Part shown: positions 1 through 7,819 of the stretch, piece after piece
Layout: each line of letters opens with the position of its first letter
How positions within the stretch are numbered: the stretch's first letter is position 1
NCBI GenBank assembly: GCA_031280125.1
Contig: JAITHE010000014.1
Location: forward strand, 1 to 38,711
From: Treponema sp.
Lineage (GTDB): Bacteria > Spirochaetota > Spirochaetia > Treponematales > Breznakiellaceae
Direction of reading: 5' to 3'
DNA: 38,711 bases
The notes under the pieces: generated by a model
What the model was told of the DNA's origin: nothing
The model's database searches: none
Seen by the model: the letters and a program-made list of their open reading frames with translations, nothing else
Translations under genes and position numbers: made by a program

Positions 1-486
1 TTTGGGGTCATGGCAAGCCAGTTTGAATCCTTTGTGGATCCCCTGATCATCCTCTTTTCGATACCCCTTTTGGCCGTGGGGGTGATCTGGATCTACAAAA
101 TCGGGAACCAGCCCCTGTCGCTCTTTTCCGTGGTGGGGGTCGTCGCCCTGGTGGGGGTGGTGGTGAACAACGGCATTGTCCTCGTGGACTATACCAACAC
201 CCTCCGGGCCCGTGGAATGAAAGTCCGGGAAGCCTGCGTGGAAGCGGGCCGGAACCGCCTCCGGCCTATCCTCATGACCACCCTCACCACGATCCTTGGG
301 ATGATCCCCATCGGCTTTTTTCCCGGCCCCGGAGCGGAGACGATCCAGCCCATCGGTAAAACCTTTGTGGGGGGCCTCACGGTCTCGTCTTTGATGACCC
401 TCTTTTTAACCCCCGTGCTGTACTCCGTTTTTAATTCCCGCCATGACCGGAAAAAAGAGCGGTCATTCCGTGGTTTTAACCGCTAA
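1..486 (+). CDS. RND efflux permease, C-terminal fragment (cut by window edge)
   Basis: This is the last part of an inner-membrane resistance-nodulation-division (AcrB/MdtB-like) proton-driven efflux pump. The reading frame is open from base 1, so the gene begins upstream of the window and the ATG at 10 is internal. The visible 161 residues carry the C-terminal transmembrane helices. They include the family-typical stretch VVNNGIVLVDYTNTLRARG, then a conserved R-x-RPILMTTLTTILGMIP segment and a last hydrophobic helix ending in LFLTPVLYSVF. The tail after that helix is short and basic. The membrane fusion partner and any outer-membrane channel are presumably upstream and not visible. The substrate cannot be told from this fragment. 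Family assignment is secure. Confidence 0.93.
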   Translation, partial: FGVMASQFESFVDPLIILFSIPLLAVGVIWIYKIGNQPLSLFSVVGVVALVGVVVNNGIVLVDYTNTLRARGMKVREACVEAGRNRLRPILMTTLTTILGMIPIGFFPGPGAETIQPIGKTFVGGLTVSSLMTLFLTPVLYSVFNSRHDRKKERSFRGFNR

Positions 487-537
487 TGGCACAGGTGAAC
501 GCTGATAAGACGCAGCAGCGCAATCCGCGGTGTACGG

Positions 538-881
538 CATTTGCTCCCTCATAAGAGGAGCGAGGATTTTCCCGCATTTGTACCAGAAGAAGGTCCAGAC
601 CAGACGGAGACAGCGGATGGCCTCGTCGGTGTAGATACGCTTACCCTTGCGGTTGGCGGGCCGTTTTTTTTCGGGCTTGAGTTTGACCGCCGTGTCCTTC
701 CCGTAGGCCATGACTGGTTTGGGCTGCCTGGCCCCCCAGCACTCTGACCGCCGATTTGCGGCGGCATCCGGTGATCCGGGTGAATTCGTCAAGCAAAGCC
801 TGTTTGTCTTTTTTATCGCTTTTGGTACCGGGGTTTATATTCCCTCGTTACCGCCTGTCTCTCGTGCATTGTTAACCCCAT
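538..881 (-). pseudogene. Transposase/integrase remnant (two frameshifts, 3' truncated)
   Basis: The minus strand holds the N-terminal end of a DDE-type transposase in three frames. From an in-frame ATG at 881 (second ATG at 869, GGAGGG upstream) it reads ...HERQAVTREYKPRYQK and meets a TAA. The homologous text resumes in another frame near 815-825 as KDKQALLDEFTRITGCRRKSAVRVL. It changes frame again in a C-run at 731-737 and continues to YTDEAIRCLRLVWTFFWYKC and LMREQM near 538. The catalytic DDE domain is missing, so this is a dead remnant of roughly 115 codons. The exact IS family is uncertain; the text resembles IS-type 'integrase catalytic region' proteins common in treponemes. It lies directly after the RND gene stop. 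Confidence 0.75.
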
Positions 882-918
882 TTGGACGCCCTCCAGGAGG
901 CGCCCTTACTATCATTTG

Positions 919-974
919 GGTAACATTTTCAATATGAGGCATGACCTTTTTTCGGTAACATTTTTCATGAGGCA
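919..974. repeat. Imperfect direct repeat pair (919-941 and 954-974)
   Basis: GGTAACATTTTC, then AAT, then ATGAGGCA at 919-941 recurs as GGTAACATTTTTC then ATGAGGCA at 954-974. The copies differ by a small internal indel and are 12 bases apart. They lie between the transposase remnant and the promoter at 985-1013. They could be a decayed mobile-element end or a regulator's paired binding sites. Confidence 0.5.
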
Positions 975-984
975 ACGCGGGCCC

Positions 985-1013
985 TTGCAATTGTTGGGCA
1001 ACTCCATTATACT
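985..1013 (+). promoter_or_regulatory. Sigma70-type promoter for the DRTGG-domain gene
   Basis: TTGCAA at 985-990 and TATACT at 1008-1013 are separated by 17 bases. This predicts a start of transcription near 1020, just ahead of the ATG at 1036. The same transcript probably includes the 5-formyltetrahydrofolate cyclo-ligase and citramalate synthase genes. Confidence 0.7.
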
Positions 1014-1035
1014 GGACCTAGACTGGGGGGTAGTT

Positions 1036-1392
1036 ATGACCGTATCGGAGGCCCTGACTCATCTGGAGGGGCAGTTTTTTTGCGGTGAGGAAAATGCTTC
1101 GCTGGAGGTGGCGTCCGCCTGCGGCGCCGATCTCATGAGCGATGTCATGGCTTTTGTCAAGGACCGGGTACTGCTTCTTACGGGCCTGGTGAATCCCCAG
1201 GTTATTAGAACGGCGGAGCTTTTGGACATCCATTGTATCATCTTTGTCCGGGGTAAATCCCCCAGCCTGGATATGATCGACATGGCCAGGGAGGCGGACA
1301 TTATTCTGGGGGGCACCAAGCTGCCCATGTTCATATCCTGCGGCAAGCTCTATGAAGCAGGGCTTAAAGCCGGCGGTACCCGGCGGATCTAG
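1036..1392 (+). CDS. DRTGG-domain protein
   Basis: This is a small soluble protein of 118 residues that consists almost entirely of a DRTGG-like domain, the module otherwise found between catalytic parts of phosphotransacetylases and in CBS/HPr-kinase-like proteins. The pattern of the family is visible: an N-terminal VSEALTHLEGQ helix, a central VLLLTG strand followed by IRTAELLDIHCIIFVRGK, and an ending IILGGTKLPMFISCGKLYEAG. I chose the ATG at 1036 because it lies 23 bases after a good promoter and has a G-rich ribosome-binding stretch just upstream. The longer open frame from 916 begins before the promoter. Such stand-alone proteins are often found near hydrogenase or phosphotransferase genes in anaerobes, but their function is unknown. 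It probably heads an operon with the next two genes. Confidence 0.75.
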   Translation: MTVSEALTHLEGQFFCGEENASLEVASACGADLMSDVMAFVKDRVLLLTGLVNPQVIRTAELLDIHCIIFVRGKSPSLDMIDMAREADIILGGTKLPMFISCGKLYEAGLKAGGTRRI

Positions 1393-1403
1393 GTTTTTCG
1401 CCG

Positions 1404-2123
1404 GTGCTTTATGCCGGAAGCGCGAAGCAACGGCGTTCCGCCGGAATTCCCTCCGCCCCGGGGGACGCGGCCCTGGCCGCCGCCAAGGCCGGGGTAAGGG
1501 ATCTGGTGAAGGCGCGGCTTGCTTCCCTGACCCTGAAGGGCTTTTCTGCCGCGGGAGAAAGGGCCCGGCGTAGCTTTGTCCGGGAAATCGCCGGAAAGCC
1601 CTTCCGGTCCGTGCTGGTTTTTATCTCCAGGGCGGATGAAATCGATACCCTGCCGCTGATGGAAAGCGCCCTGAACGCGGGAAAATCCCTCTTTACCCCC
1701 CGTACCGAAGGGATCGGCTTGGTCTTTTACCGGCTGTTTCCCCGGATCCCCGGCGGCGGGAGCCTCCCCGTGAACCGGGGGATCCTGGAGGAGCGTCTGG
1801 GGACTCTGAAAAGGGGCCCTGGGGGGATCCGGGAGCCGGAGATGGACAGCGCGGCCGCCCTGGGGGCGGAGGATTTTCCCCTGGTGATCTTCACCCCCGG
1901 TTTGGCCTTTGACCGGGAGGGCCGCCGGCTGGGCCGGGGCCGGGGGTATTACGACCGGTTTTTTGCCGCTCTGGAGGGGCGGTTCCCGGGCGGGGGTTTC
2001 CGCGCCCTGGGGCTTTGTATGGGATGCCAGGTGGTGGAAAGGGCGCCCGCCGGTCCGGGGGATAAGACCATGGACGGGGTGTGGAGCGAAGGCTTGCCCT
2101 GTTACGGGCAGGTCCTTTCTTAG
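1404..2123 (+). CDS. 5-formyltetrahydrofolate cyclo-ligase
   Basis: This enzyme converts 5-formyltetrahydrofolate to 5,10-methenyltetrahydrofolate using ATP in the cytoplasm, rescuing a folate pool that would otherwise be inhibitory. The diagnostic C-terminal motif is present: TPGLAFDREGRRLGRGRGYY then DRFF (about residues 165-190). An upstream VFISRADEIDTLPL segment matches the family's substrate pocket region. At 239 residues it is slightly longer than the usual 180-200. The excess is N-terminal: the listed GTG start at 1404 precedes about 30 poorly conserved residues, and family similarity begins near VRDLVKARLASL. A start further in is therefore possible, although no ATG is available there. 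It begins 11 bases after the DRTGG gene and is followed by citramalate synthase. Confidence 0.88.
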   Translation: MLYAGSAKQRRSAGIPSAPGDAALAAAKAGVRDLVKARLASLTLKGFSAAGERARRSFVREIAGKPFRSVLVFISRADEIDTLPLMESALNAGKSLFTPRTEGIGLVFYRLFPRIPGGGSLPVNRGILEERLGTLKRGPGGIREPEMDSAAALGAEDFPLVIFTPGLAFDREGRRLGRGRGYYDRFFAALEGRFPGGGFRALGLCMGCQVVERAPAGPGDKTMDGVWSEGLPCYGQVLS

Positions 2124-2209
2124 GCAGGCTCCGGGGAGGATCATAAAACCCGGCGACGGTTTGTCTTGAACATGCCGGGGCGTTAACCACAGGAGGATTC
2201 CCGAAGGCC

Positions 2210-3790
2210 GTGGATATAGAACTGCTGGACACTACCCTGCGGGACGGCGCTCAGGGGGAGGGGATCGCCTTTTCCGTTCAGGATAAGCTCGCCGTTATCC
2301 GGGCCCTGGACGAACTGGGGATTCCTTGGATAGAGGCAGGGAGTCCGGGGAGCAACCCCAAGGATGCGGAGCTGTTTTCCCTGGCGGTAAAACTGCCGCT
2401 GGAACGATCCCGGCTTTGCGCCTTCGGCCCGACCCGCAGGCCCTCCCGTACGCCCGCCGCCGACCCCGGCATAGAACGGCTCCTGGCGTCCGGGGCGCCG
2501 GCTCTTTCGATCTTCGGCAAAAGCTGGGATCTCCATGTACGGGAGATCCTGCGGATCAGCCAGGAAGAAAATCTGGCCATGATCGCCGAGACCGTGGCCT
2601 ACCTTAAGGAGCAGGGCAGGCTGGTTTTTTTTGACGCGGAACATTTCTTTGACGGTTTTAAGGATAACCCCGCCTACGCCCTGGAAACACTGAAGGCTGC
2701 TTCGGATGCCGGGGCGGACCGGATTGTACTCTGCGATACCAACGGCGGATCCTTTCCCGGTGCGATTGCCGGGGGGGTCCGGGCGGCGGCGGACTATATG
2801 GAAAAACCGGCCCTTCCCCTGGGGATACATGCCCACAATGACATGGGGCTTGCCCTGGCGGTTTCCTTTGCGGCGGTGGAGGCGGGCTGCGTCCATGTCC
2901 AGGGAACCCTGGCGGGTTTTGGAGAACGCTGCGGTAACGCCGCTTTGGCGGCGTTCATTCCCAGCCTGGAACTCAAGCTGGGTTATTCCTGCCTGCCCCC
3001 GGAGGGCTTGGCGCGGATTTCGGAAATAACCCGGGTTGTGGCGGAGGTGGCCAATGTGGCGCTCCCCCCTTCCATGCCCTATGTGGGAAGTTCCGCCTTT
3101 TCCCACAAGGGTGGGATGCACAGCGACGGGGTGCTGAAGCTGCGCCGTTCCTTTGAGCATGTTGATCCCGCTCTGGTGGGCAGCCACAGAAGGATTCTGC
3201 TCAGCGAAGTGGGGGGGCGTTCCGCCGTTGCCCAGCGCCTGCGGAGGATTGATCCCGCCGTTACCCGGGATCATCCCGCGGCGGTTCTGCTGGCGGAAAA
3301 ACTTAAAGAGATGGAGGCTTCCGGCTGGGCCTTTGAGGGGGCGGGGGCCAGTTTTGATCTGCTGGCCCGCCGTGAGCTGGGGCGGCATGAGCCGTTTTTT
3401 ACGATTCTGGCTTACCGGGTTATGAGCGAACACCCCACGGGCAAATCCATCGCCTGTTCCCATGCCTGGGTGAAGGTATGGGTAGACGGCCAGGATGAAA
3501 TCGCCGCCGCGGAAGGGGACGGTCCGGTCCACGCCCTGGACGGAGCGCTCCGCCGGGCCCTGATCCGGTTTTATCCCCAGTTGGAACGGGTCCGCCTTAC
3601 GGATTACAAGGTCCGGGTGATCAACGGCGGCGCGGCGACCGCCGCCCGGGTGCGGGTTCTGATCGAATCCACCGACGGCCGCCATACCTGGACCACCCTG
3701 GGGGTATCGGAGGATATCATCGACGCGAGCCGTGCGGCGCTGGTGGATTCCATCGAGTACAAGTTAATTGAAGACGGCGGGGAAACCTGA
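2210..3790 (+). CDS. cimA: Citramalate synthase (2-isopropylmalate synthase family)
   Basis: The product condenses pyruvate with acetyl-CoA to (R)-citramalate, the first step of threonine-independent isoleucine synthesis. The HMGL-like TIM barrel fills about residues 1-275. It carries the catalytic start LLDTTLRDGAQGEG, a CDTNGG metal-loop segment, and the metal-binding HAHNDMGLA. The linker has the conserved SAFSHKGGMHSDGV motif, and the C-terminal 380-525 is the LeuA-type regulatory domain. The length (526) and the reading IEAGSPGSNPKD fit the CimA/LeuA2 branch rather than classical LeuA. The GTG start at 2210 is supported by AGGAGG at 2191-2196. Feedback inhibition by isoleucine is likely from the C-terminal domain but not shown. 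It follows the cyclo-ligase by 86 bases on the same strand. Confidence 0.88.
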   Translation: MDIELLDTTLRDGAQGEGIAFSVQDKLAVIRALDELGIPWIEAGSPGSNPKDAELFSLAVKLPLERSRLCAFGPTRRPSRTPAADPGIERLLASGAPALSIFGKSWDLHVREILRISQEENLAMIAETVAYLKEQGRLVFFDAEHFFDGFKDNPAYALETLKAASDAGADRIVLCDTNGGSFPGAIAGGVRAAADYMEKPALPLGIHAHNDMGLALAVSFAAVEAGCVHVQGTLAGFGERCGNAALAAFIPSLELKLGYSCLPPEGLARISEITRVVAEVANVALPPSMPYVGSSAFSHKGGMHSDGVLKLRRSFEHVDPALVGSHRRILLSEVGGRSAVAQRLRRIDPAVTRDHPAAVLLAEKLKEMEASGWAFEGAGASFDLLARRELGRHEPFFTILAYRVMSEHPTGKSIACSHAWVKVWVDGQDEIAAAEGDGPVHALDGALRRALIRFYPQLERVRLTDYKVRVINGGAATAARVRVLIESTDGRHTWTTLGVSEDIIDASRAALVDSIEYKLIEDGGET

Positions 3791-3847
3791 AGGGTATCCG
3801 CGGCGCGGAATACCGCTGCCCAGCGCTCTGGGGCGGATCCTGCGGGG

Positions 3848-4660
3848 TTAACCGACGGTATTCCGGGATTTTGCCTCGTCCCAGAAACGGTCCATGAGGG
3901 CCATGTTGCCCGCCTCCATGGTTCTGCCCTCTTCGTTCATCTTTTTTTCCACATATTTGAAACGGCCGGTAAATTTGGCGTTGGACCGCTGCAGGGCCAC
4001 TGACGGTTCGGTCCCAAAAAAACGGCACAGGTTCACCACGGAAAAAAGCAGATCCCCCAGTTCTTCTTCCAGTTTTTCCCCGGGCTGGGCGGAGGCAAGA
4101 GCCTCCTCAACTTCCGTGATTTCTTCCTTTAGTTTGTCCAGCGCCCCCTCTGCACGGAGCCAGTCAAAGCCCGTCTTGGCGGCCTTCTTTTGGAGTTTCC
4201 ATGCCCGGTCTAGGGGCGGCAGAGCCCGGGATACTTCGTCCAGCACTGAATTTTTATGGCCCCGTCCTTCATCCACCGCCTTGATCCGCGCCCAATTATC
4301 AAGGACCGTTTGGGGGCTGATTCTTCCCGCCTCGTTTTCTGGCCGCAGGGTTCCAAATACATGGGGATGCCGCCGTACCAGTTTTTCCACGGCGCCGTGC
4401 AATACACCGGGAATGGAAAAAAGCCCCTGCTCCTGGTGCATGTAGGCAATCATCGTTACCAAAAGAAAAAGATCCCCCAACTCTTCCCGCACGTGGGCGG
4501 GTTCCTTTTCATCTATGGCTTCGATACACTCATAAGTTTCCTCAAGCAAATCCCCCCTGAGGGTTTCGGGGCTTTGCTCCCGGTCCCAGGGGCAGCCCCC
4601 TTCACCCCTCAGCCGCTCCACAATGCTGCAGAGTTCCTTGAAAGCTTCGCCGTAGTCCAT
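3848..4660 (-). CDS. mazG: Nucleoside triphosphate pyrophosphohydrolase MazG
   Basis: This house-cleaning enzyme hydrolyses (d)NTPs to the monophosphate and pyrophosphate. Both MazG repeats are present. The N-terminal one has GGCPWDREQSPETLR, EETYECIEAI and EELGDLFLLV. The C-terminal one has GFDWLRAEGALDKLKEEITE and EELGDLLFSVVNLCRF. The paired EExxE and ExxD motifs bind magnesium. The length of 270 residues is typical of the E. coli-type two-domain enzyme. Its ATG (4658-4660) lies inside a CCATGG that also offers an ATG on the other strand. Its divergent neighbour is peptidyl-tRNA hydrolase. In E. coli mazG lies beside a toxin-antitoxin pair, but nothing like that is seen here. Confidence 0.93.
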   Translation of the reverse strand: MDYGEAFKELCSIVERLRGEGGCPWDREQSPETLRGDLLEETYECIEAIDEKEPAHVREELGDLFLLVTMIAYMHQEQGLFSIPGVLHGAVEKLVRRHPHVFGTLRPENEAGRISPQTVLDNWARIKAVDEGRGHKNSVLDEVSRALPPLDRAWKLQKKAAKTGFDWLRAEGALDKLKEEITEVEEALASAQPGEKLEEELGDLLFSVVNLCRFFGTEPSVALQRSNAKFTGRFKYVEKKMNEEGRTMEAGNMALMDRFWDEAKSRNTVG

Positions 4661-4671
4661 GGCCCATTCTA

Positions 4672-4699
4672 TTGCAATTCCGGTCCTTTGTGCTAGAAT
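4672..4699 (+). promoter_or_regulatory. Promoter for pth
   Basis: TTGCAA at 4672-4677 and TAGAAT at 4694-4699 have a 16-base spacer. The predicted transcript starts near 4706. This excludes ATG codons at 4659 and 4698 as starts of pth and favours the GTG at 4752. Confidence 0.5.
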
Positions 4700-4751
4700 G
4701 ATCCGCGATTATGATGATAAAGGCCGCCCTCCGGCGGGAACCCGCAGACCG

Positions 4752-5384
4752 GTGCTGAAGCTGATCGTTTTTTTGGGGAACCCCGGCGCCGGATATGAGC
4801 GCAGCCGCCACAATGCGGGCTGGCTCCTGGCGGAGGGACTCCCTTTTTATGGAGATCTGGTCCAGCAAAAAAAATTCCGCGGCCGTTTTCTGAGCGCCGA
4901 GTACCCTGACCAGACCCCCAGGCACTTCCTCCTGCCGGAGACCTACATGAACCTTTCCGGACGTTCTGTCCGGGCCGCCGCCGGTTTTTATAAAATTCCC
5001 CCCGGGGAAATCATCGCCGTCCATGACGAGCTGGAACTTCCCTTGGGGACCCTTTCCTTAAAATCCGGCGGCGGCCTGGGGGGACATAACGGACTGCGTT
5101 CCATGAAAGAGGAACTGGGCACCCCGGAATTCTGGCGGCTCCGCATTGGTATAGGCAGGCCGGCGGGTTCCCGCCCGCCCGGAGCAGGGGGCCCTCCGGT
5201 TAAGGGCTGCAGCGAGGGCGGTTCCGGCGAAATAGCCGGCTGGGTCCTGTCGAATTTTACCCCGGAAGAAGAGGGCCCTCTGACAAGGACCCTGGCGGCG
5301 GCGGCAGAACTTCTGGCCCGCGCCTTGAAAGAAGGGCCGGAGGGGCTGGCGGCGGAGTGGCGGAAAAAGCGGGTCCTTGAATAG
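4752..5384 (+). CDS. pth: Peptidyl-tRNA hydrolase
   Basis: Pth releases tRNA from peptidyl-tRNAs that drop off the ribosome. The family's catalytic residues are all visible. With a start at GTG 4752 the protein begins MLKLIVFLGNPGAGYE, with the substrate-binding Asn in GNPG and the catalytic His in SRHNAGW. These are followed by ETYMNLSG, VHDELELP and GGHNGLRS. I prefer 4752 over the longer open frame (ATG 4659 or 4698) because family similarity starts exactly there and a promoter lies at 4672-4699; the ribosome-binding site is weak. The 210-residue protein is longer than the usual 185-195. About 20 extra Gly/Pro-rich residues are inserted between the GIGRP strand and the WVLSNFTPEE segment. 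The enzyme is essential in most bacteria. Confidence 0.9.
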   Translation: MLKLIVFLGNPGAGYERSRHNAGWLLAEGLPFYGDLVQQKKFRGRFLSAEYPDQTPRHFLLPETYMNLSGRSVRAAAGFYKIPPGEIIAVHDELELPLGTLSLKSGGGLGGHNGLRSMKEELGTPEFWRLRIGIGRPAGSRPPGAGGPPVKGCSEGGSGEIAGWVLSNFTPEEEGPLTRTLAAAAELLARALKEGPEGLAAEWRKKRVLE

Positions 5385-5418
5385 GGTGGTTTGGAAACCG
5401 CGGCGTTGCCACCGCCGC

Positions 5419-6324
5419 CTATGGACGGATGTTTGCTTTCAGTTCCTCCATAAACCGGTCTTCGATTTTTCTGTTTCCCGAAGTGTAACCCAGTCTGCGA
5501 TCCGGCCTCGCGGAACCGTGAAAATCGCTTCCCGCGGTGATGCAAAGTTCCAGGTTCCGTCCGGTCTCTTCCAGGCGTTTGCAATCCTTAACTCCCGCCG
5601 TGGGGTGCCAGGCTTCCAGGCCGTCCAGGCCCTTTTCTTTAAGGGTTTCCAGGAAAGCCGGCAGGCGGCCCCATGAAACGTACAGGGACATGGGATGGGC
5701 AAGGACAGCGGCTCCCCCTGATTCATGGATCAGCCGGACCGCTTTTTCAAAATCCAGCCCTTCCCTGGGAACATAGAAGGGCCGGCCCCTGCCAAGCCAG
5801 CGCCTAAAGGCCTGTTCCTGGTTTTTTGCAAGTCTACGGCTTACAAGAAAGGCCCCGAAGTGGGGACGTCCCACCAGCGGGCTGACCCTGGATGCCGGGG
5901 AAAGGCCGGCCCCTCCCGCAAAGGCCCGAATATCATCGTAGTGTACTTCGATTCCCGCCTCCTTCATCTTTTCAACCATTTTATGGTTCCGCCGTTCCCT
6001 GGTCTCCGCCAGATACCGGAGGGTATCCAGAAACTCCGCGGTGGGCATGGTTATTCCCAGCCCCAGAAGGTGAAATTCCCCCGCAGGGGGGGAGGAAAAG
6101 GAGCCAGGGGTCTGAATTTCCAGCTCAACCCCGGGGATAAAGCTGATACCCTGATTCCGGGCGGCTTTTTCCGCTTCCTCTAGGCCGGCAAGGGTATCGT
6201 GATCCGTTAAGGCCAGGGTGTTTAACCCCGCCAGGGCGGCTTTTTCCACTAAACCGGCAGGAGTCAGGCTGCCGTCGGAAGCGGTTGAATGGGTATGCAG
6301 GTCTATCATGGGGTCCCCGTTCAT
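5419..6324 (-). CDS. PHP-domain metal-dependent phosphoesterase
   Basis: This is a cytoplasmic PHP-superfamily phosphoesterase of the RNase AM/YciV type, known to act on 3',5'-nucleoside bisphosphates or short RNA ends. The metal-binding motifs occur in order: DLHTHSTASDGS near the start, ALTDHDT, PGVELE, VLAHPMS and the C-terminal AGSDFHG. Between them is the usual helical insertion with YVPREGLDFEKAVRLIHESGG. The length of 301 residues matches the family (about 280-300). ATG at 6324 and a second ATG at 6309 (MIDLHTHS) are both possible starts; the second is where similarity begins. It converges with pth, with 34 bases between the stop codons. The substrate is inferred from family only. Confidence 0.85.
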   Translation of the reverse strand: MNGDPMIDLHTHSTASDGSLTPAGLVEKAALAGLNTLALTDHDTLAGLEEAEKAARNQGISFIPGVELEIQTPGSFSSPPAGEFHLLGLGITMPTAEFLDTLRYLAETRERRNHKMVEKMKEAGIEVHYDDIRAFAGGAGLSPASRVSPLVGRPHFGAFLVSRRLAKNQEQAFRRWLGRGRPFYVPREGLDFEKAVRLIHESGGAAVLAHPMSLYVSWGRLPAFLETLKEKGLDGLEAWHPTAGVKDCKRLEETGRNLELCITAGSDFHGSARPDRRLGYTSGNRKIEDRFMEELKANIRP

Positions 6325-6453
6325 TAGCGCCGAAGGGTATACTACCCAGGAACCCGCTTTCTCGGAGGAACTGGGAGCGGTAAACAGGGTATTAACCTCT
6401 TACGTGAAGCCGCCTCGGCAAAATAACATACCTCGCCTTTTAGGGTGAGACGT

Positions 6454-6509
6454 CTTTATTATTGCAGATATTTTACAAAAAATCAGCCTCCTTGCCGATA
6501 ATAATAAAG
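6454..6509. promoter_or_regulatory. Inverted repeat upstream of the amidohydrolase promoter
   Basis: CTTTATTATT at 6454-6463 and AATAATAAAG at 6500-6509 form perfect 10-base arms 36 bases apart, in an AT-rich island of a GC-rich region. The pair ends 16 bases before the -35 box of the next promoter, a typical place for an operator. No transcription factor can be named. Confidence 0.4.
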
Positions 6510-6525
6510 GAGATCTGTCAGGTTG

Positions 6526-6554
6526 TTGACGGAGGCCTCCGGGAATAATAAAAT
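6526..6554 (+). promoter_or_regulatory. Promoter for the amidohydrolase/CNBD operon
   Basis: TTGACG at 6526-6531 and TAAAAT at 6549-6554 are 17 bases apart, with transcription expected near 6561. The first gene starts at GTG 6578, preceded by GAAGGCGG. Confidence 0.6.
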
Positions 6555-6577
6555 AAAAAAATACGAAGGCGGTTTAT

Positions 6578-7819
6578 GTGTCGGATTTTGTACTGCGGAA
6601 CGGGATTATCGTGAGTGGATCTGCCGGGCCAAAAAAGGGGCCTCTAGGGGTCCGGGAAGACCGGATTGTTTCTTCCGGCGGGGGCGCTGTTGCCGATCTT
6701 GAGGCCGCTTCATGCGTATATCCCGGCCTTATCAACACCCATGATCACCTTCAGGGTAATTACCGTCCGGCGGTGGGGCCAAAACCGGGAACCTTTTATC
6801 TTACCTGGCTGCCCTGGGACAACGATCTGAAGGCGTCGGATACCTTCAAGGAACGATCCCGGCTTAACCGGGAAGATCTCTACGGGCTTTCCGGCTATAA
6901 GTGCCTGTTTTCCGGGGTTACTACAGTGAACGATCACTTTCCCCAGAAATTTAACGCCGCCATCCTGCCCACCCTTCCCATCAGGGCCATTCTGGAATAT
7001 GGCCTGGCCCACGAGGCCAGTTCCTATGATCTGCAATGGGGGGATGGCATTGAGGTTGAGCACCGGCGGGCGGTGCAAAATAACTGGCCCTTTATTACCC
7101 ACCTGGCAGAAGGCTTCGATGATGAATCGATGAACGGAGTATCGTTCCTGGAAAAACTGGGGGTACTGGACAGCCGCTGCCTCCTGGTTCATTGCATCGC
7201 CTTCAGCGATGCGGACATAGAAAAAGTCGCCGCCGCCGGAGCCAGCGTTTCCTGGTGCGGCTTCTCCAACAAGTTTATGTTCAATGTTACCTGCAAGATC
7301 CGCAAAATGCTCCAGGCGGGGATCAATGTTACCATCGGTACGGATTCTTCCGCCACGGGATCGGCAAATTTTCTGGAGGAACTGCGCTACGACCGGGATC
7401 TGTACCGGGCCATGTATGGTGAAGAGCTGCCCGCCGAAACCCTTTTCCGCATGTCGACCCTGAATGGCGCCAGGGCCTTCAGGATGGAAGACCGTATTGG
7501 AACCCTGGACGAGGGCAAGCTGGCGGATATTCTGGTGATCAAGGCCCGCCGGGAAGATCCCTACGAAAACCTGGTTAACGCCTCCATGGAAGACATAGAA
7601 TTGATAAGTCTGGCAGGGCGGCCCCTCTATGGTGAAATCCGTTTCCTTGATATCCTGGGGGGCAGGCTTCCCTCCGGCTATACCGGCATTACTGTGGGAG
7701 GACGTTCCATGTTTGTCAGAGGAGATCCGGCAGGGCTTTACAAAAAGGCCCGGAAAAAAATAGGTTTTAAAAAAATACTGGATTATCTGCCCTTCGAGCC
7801 AGGGGAGGATCATGCCTAA
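6578..7819 (+). CDS. Metal-dependent amidohydrolase (cytosine deaminase/chlorohydrolase-like)
   Basis: This 413-residue enzyme belongs to the amidohydrolase superfamily, which removes amino or halide groups from heterocycles or opens ring amides. The metal ligands are visible: the HxH of NTHDHLQG at residues 55 and 57, His in FITHLAEG, His in LLVHCIAF, and Asp in TIGTDSSATGS. A C-terminal beta-sandwich follows, with GTLDEGKLADILVI typical of TRZ/ATZ members. The exact substrate cannot be told, because the specificity loops are not recognisable. The start codon is GTG at 6578; an overlapping ATG at 6576 is out of frame. The stop overlaps the next gene by 8 bases, so it is co-translated with a CNBD-TPR protein. 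That neighbour may sense a nucleotide related to the substrate, which is inference. Confidence 0.85.
   Translation: MSDFVLRNGIIVSGSAGPKKGPLGVREDRIVSSGGGAVADLEAASCVYPGLINTHDHLQGNYRPAVGPKPGTFYLTWLPWDNDLKASDTFKERSRLNREDLYGLSGYKCLFSGVTTVNDHFPQKFNAAILPTLPIRAILEYGLAHEASSYDLQWGDGIEVEHRRAVQNNWPFITHLAEGFDDESMNGVSFLEKLGVLDSRCLLVHCIAFSDADIEKVAAAGASVSWCGFSNKFMFNVTCKIRKMLQAGINVTIGTDSSATGSANFLEELRYDRDLYRAMYGEELPAETLFRMSTLNGARAFRMEDRIGTLDEGKLADILVIKARREDPYENLVNASMEDIELISLAGRPLYGEIRFLDILGGRLPSGYTGITVGGRSMFVRGDPAGLYKKARKKIGFKKILDYLPFEPGEDHA

Noticed and set aside
2183-3685. 500-codon open frame antisense to citramalate synthase
   Set aside because: It is a frame shadow caused by GC-rich codons. It has no domain, and the + strand protein is a clear enzyme.
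4659-4751. Upstream extension of peptidyl-tRNA hydrolase from ATG 4659 or 4698
   Set aside because: The extension is not conserved and a promoter lies at 4672-4699, so translation from there is unlikely.
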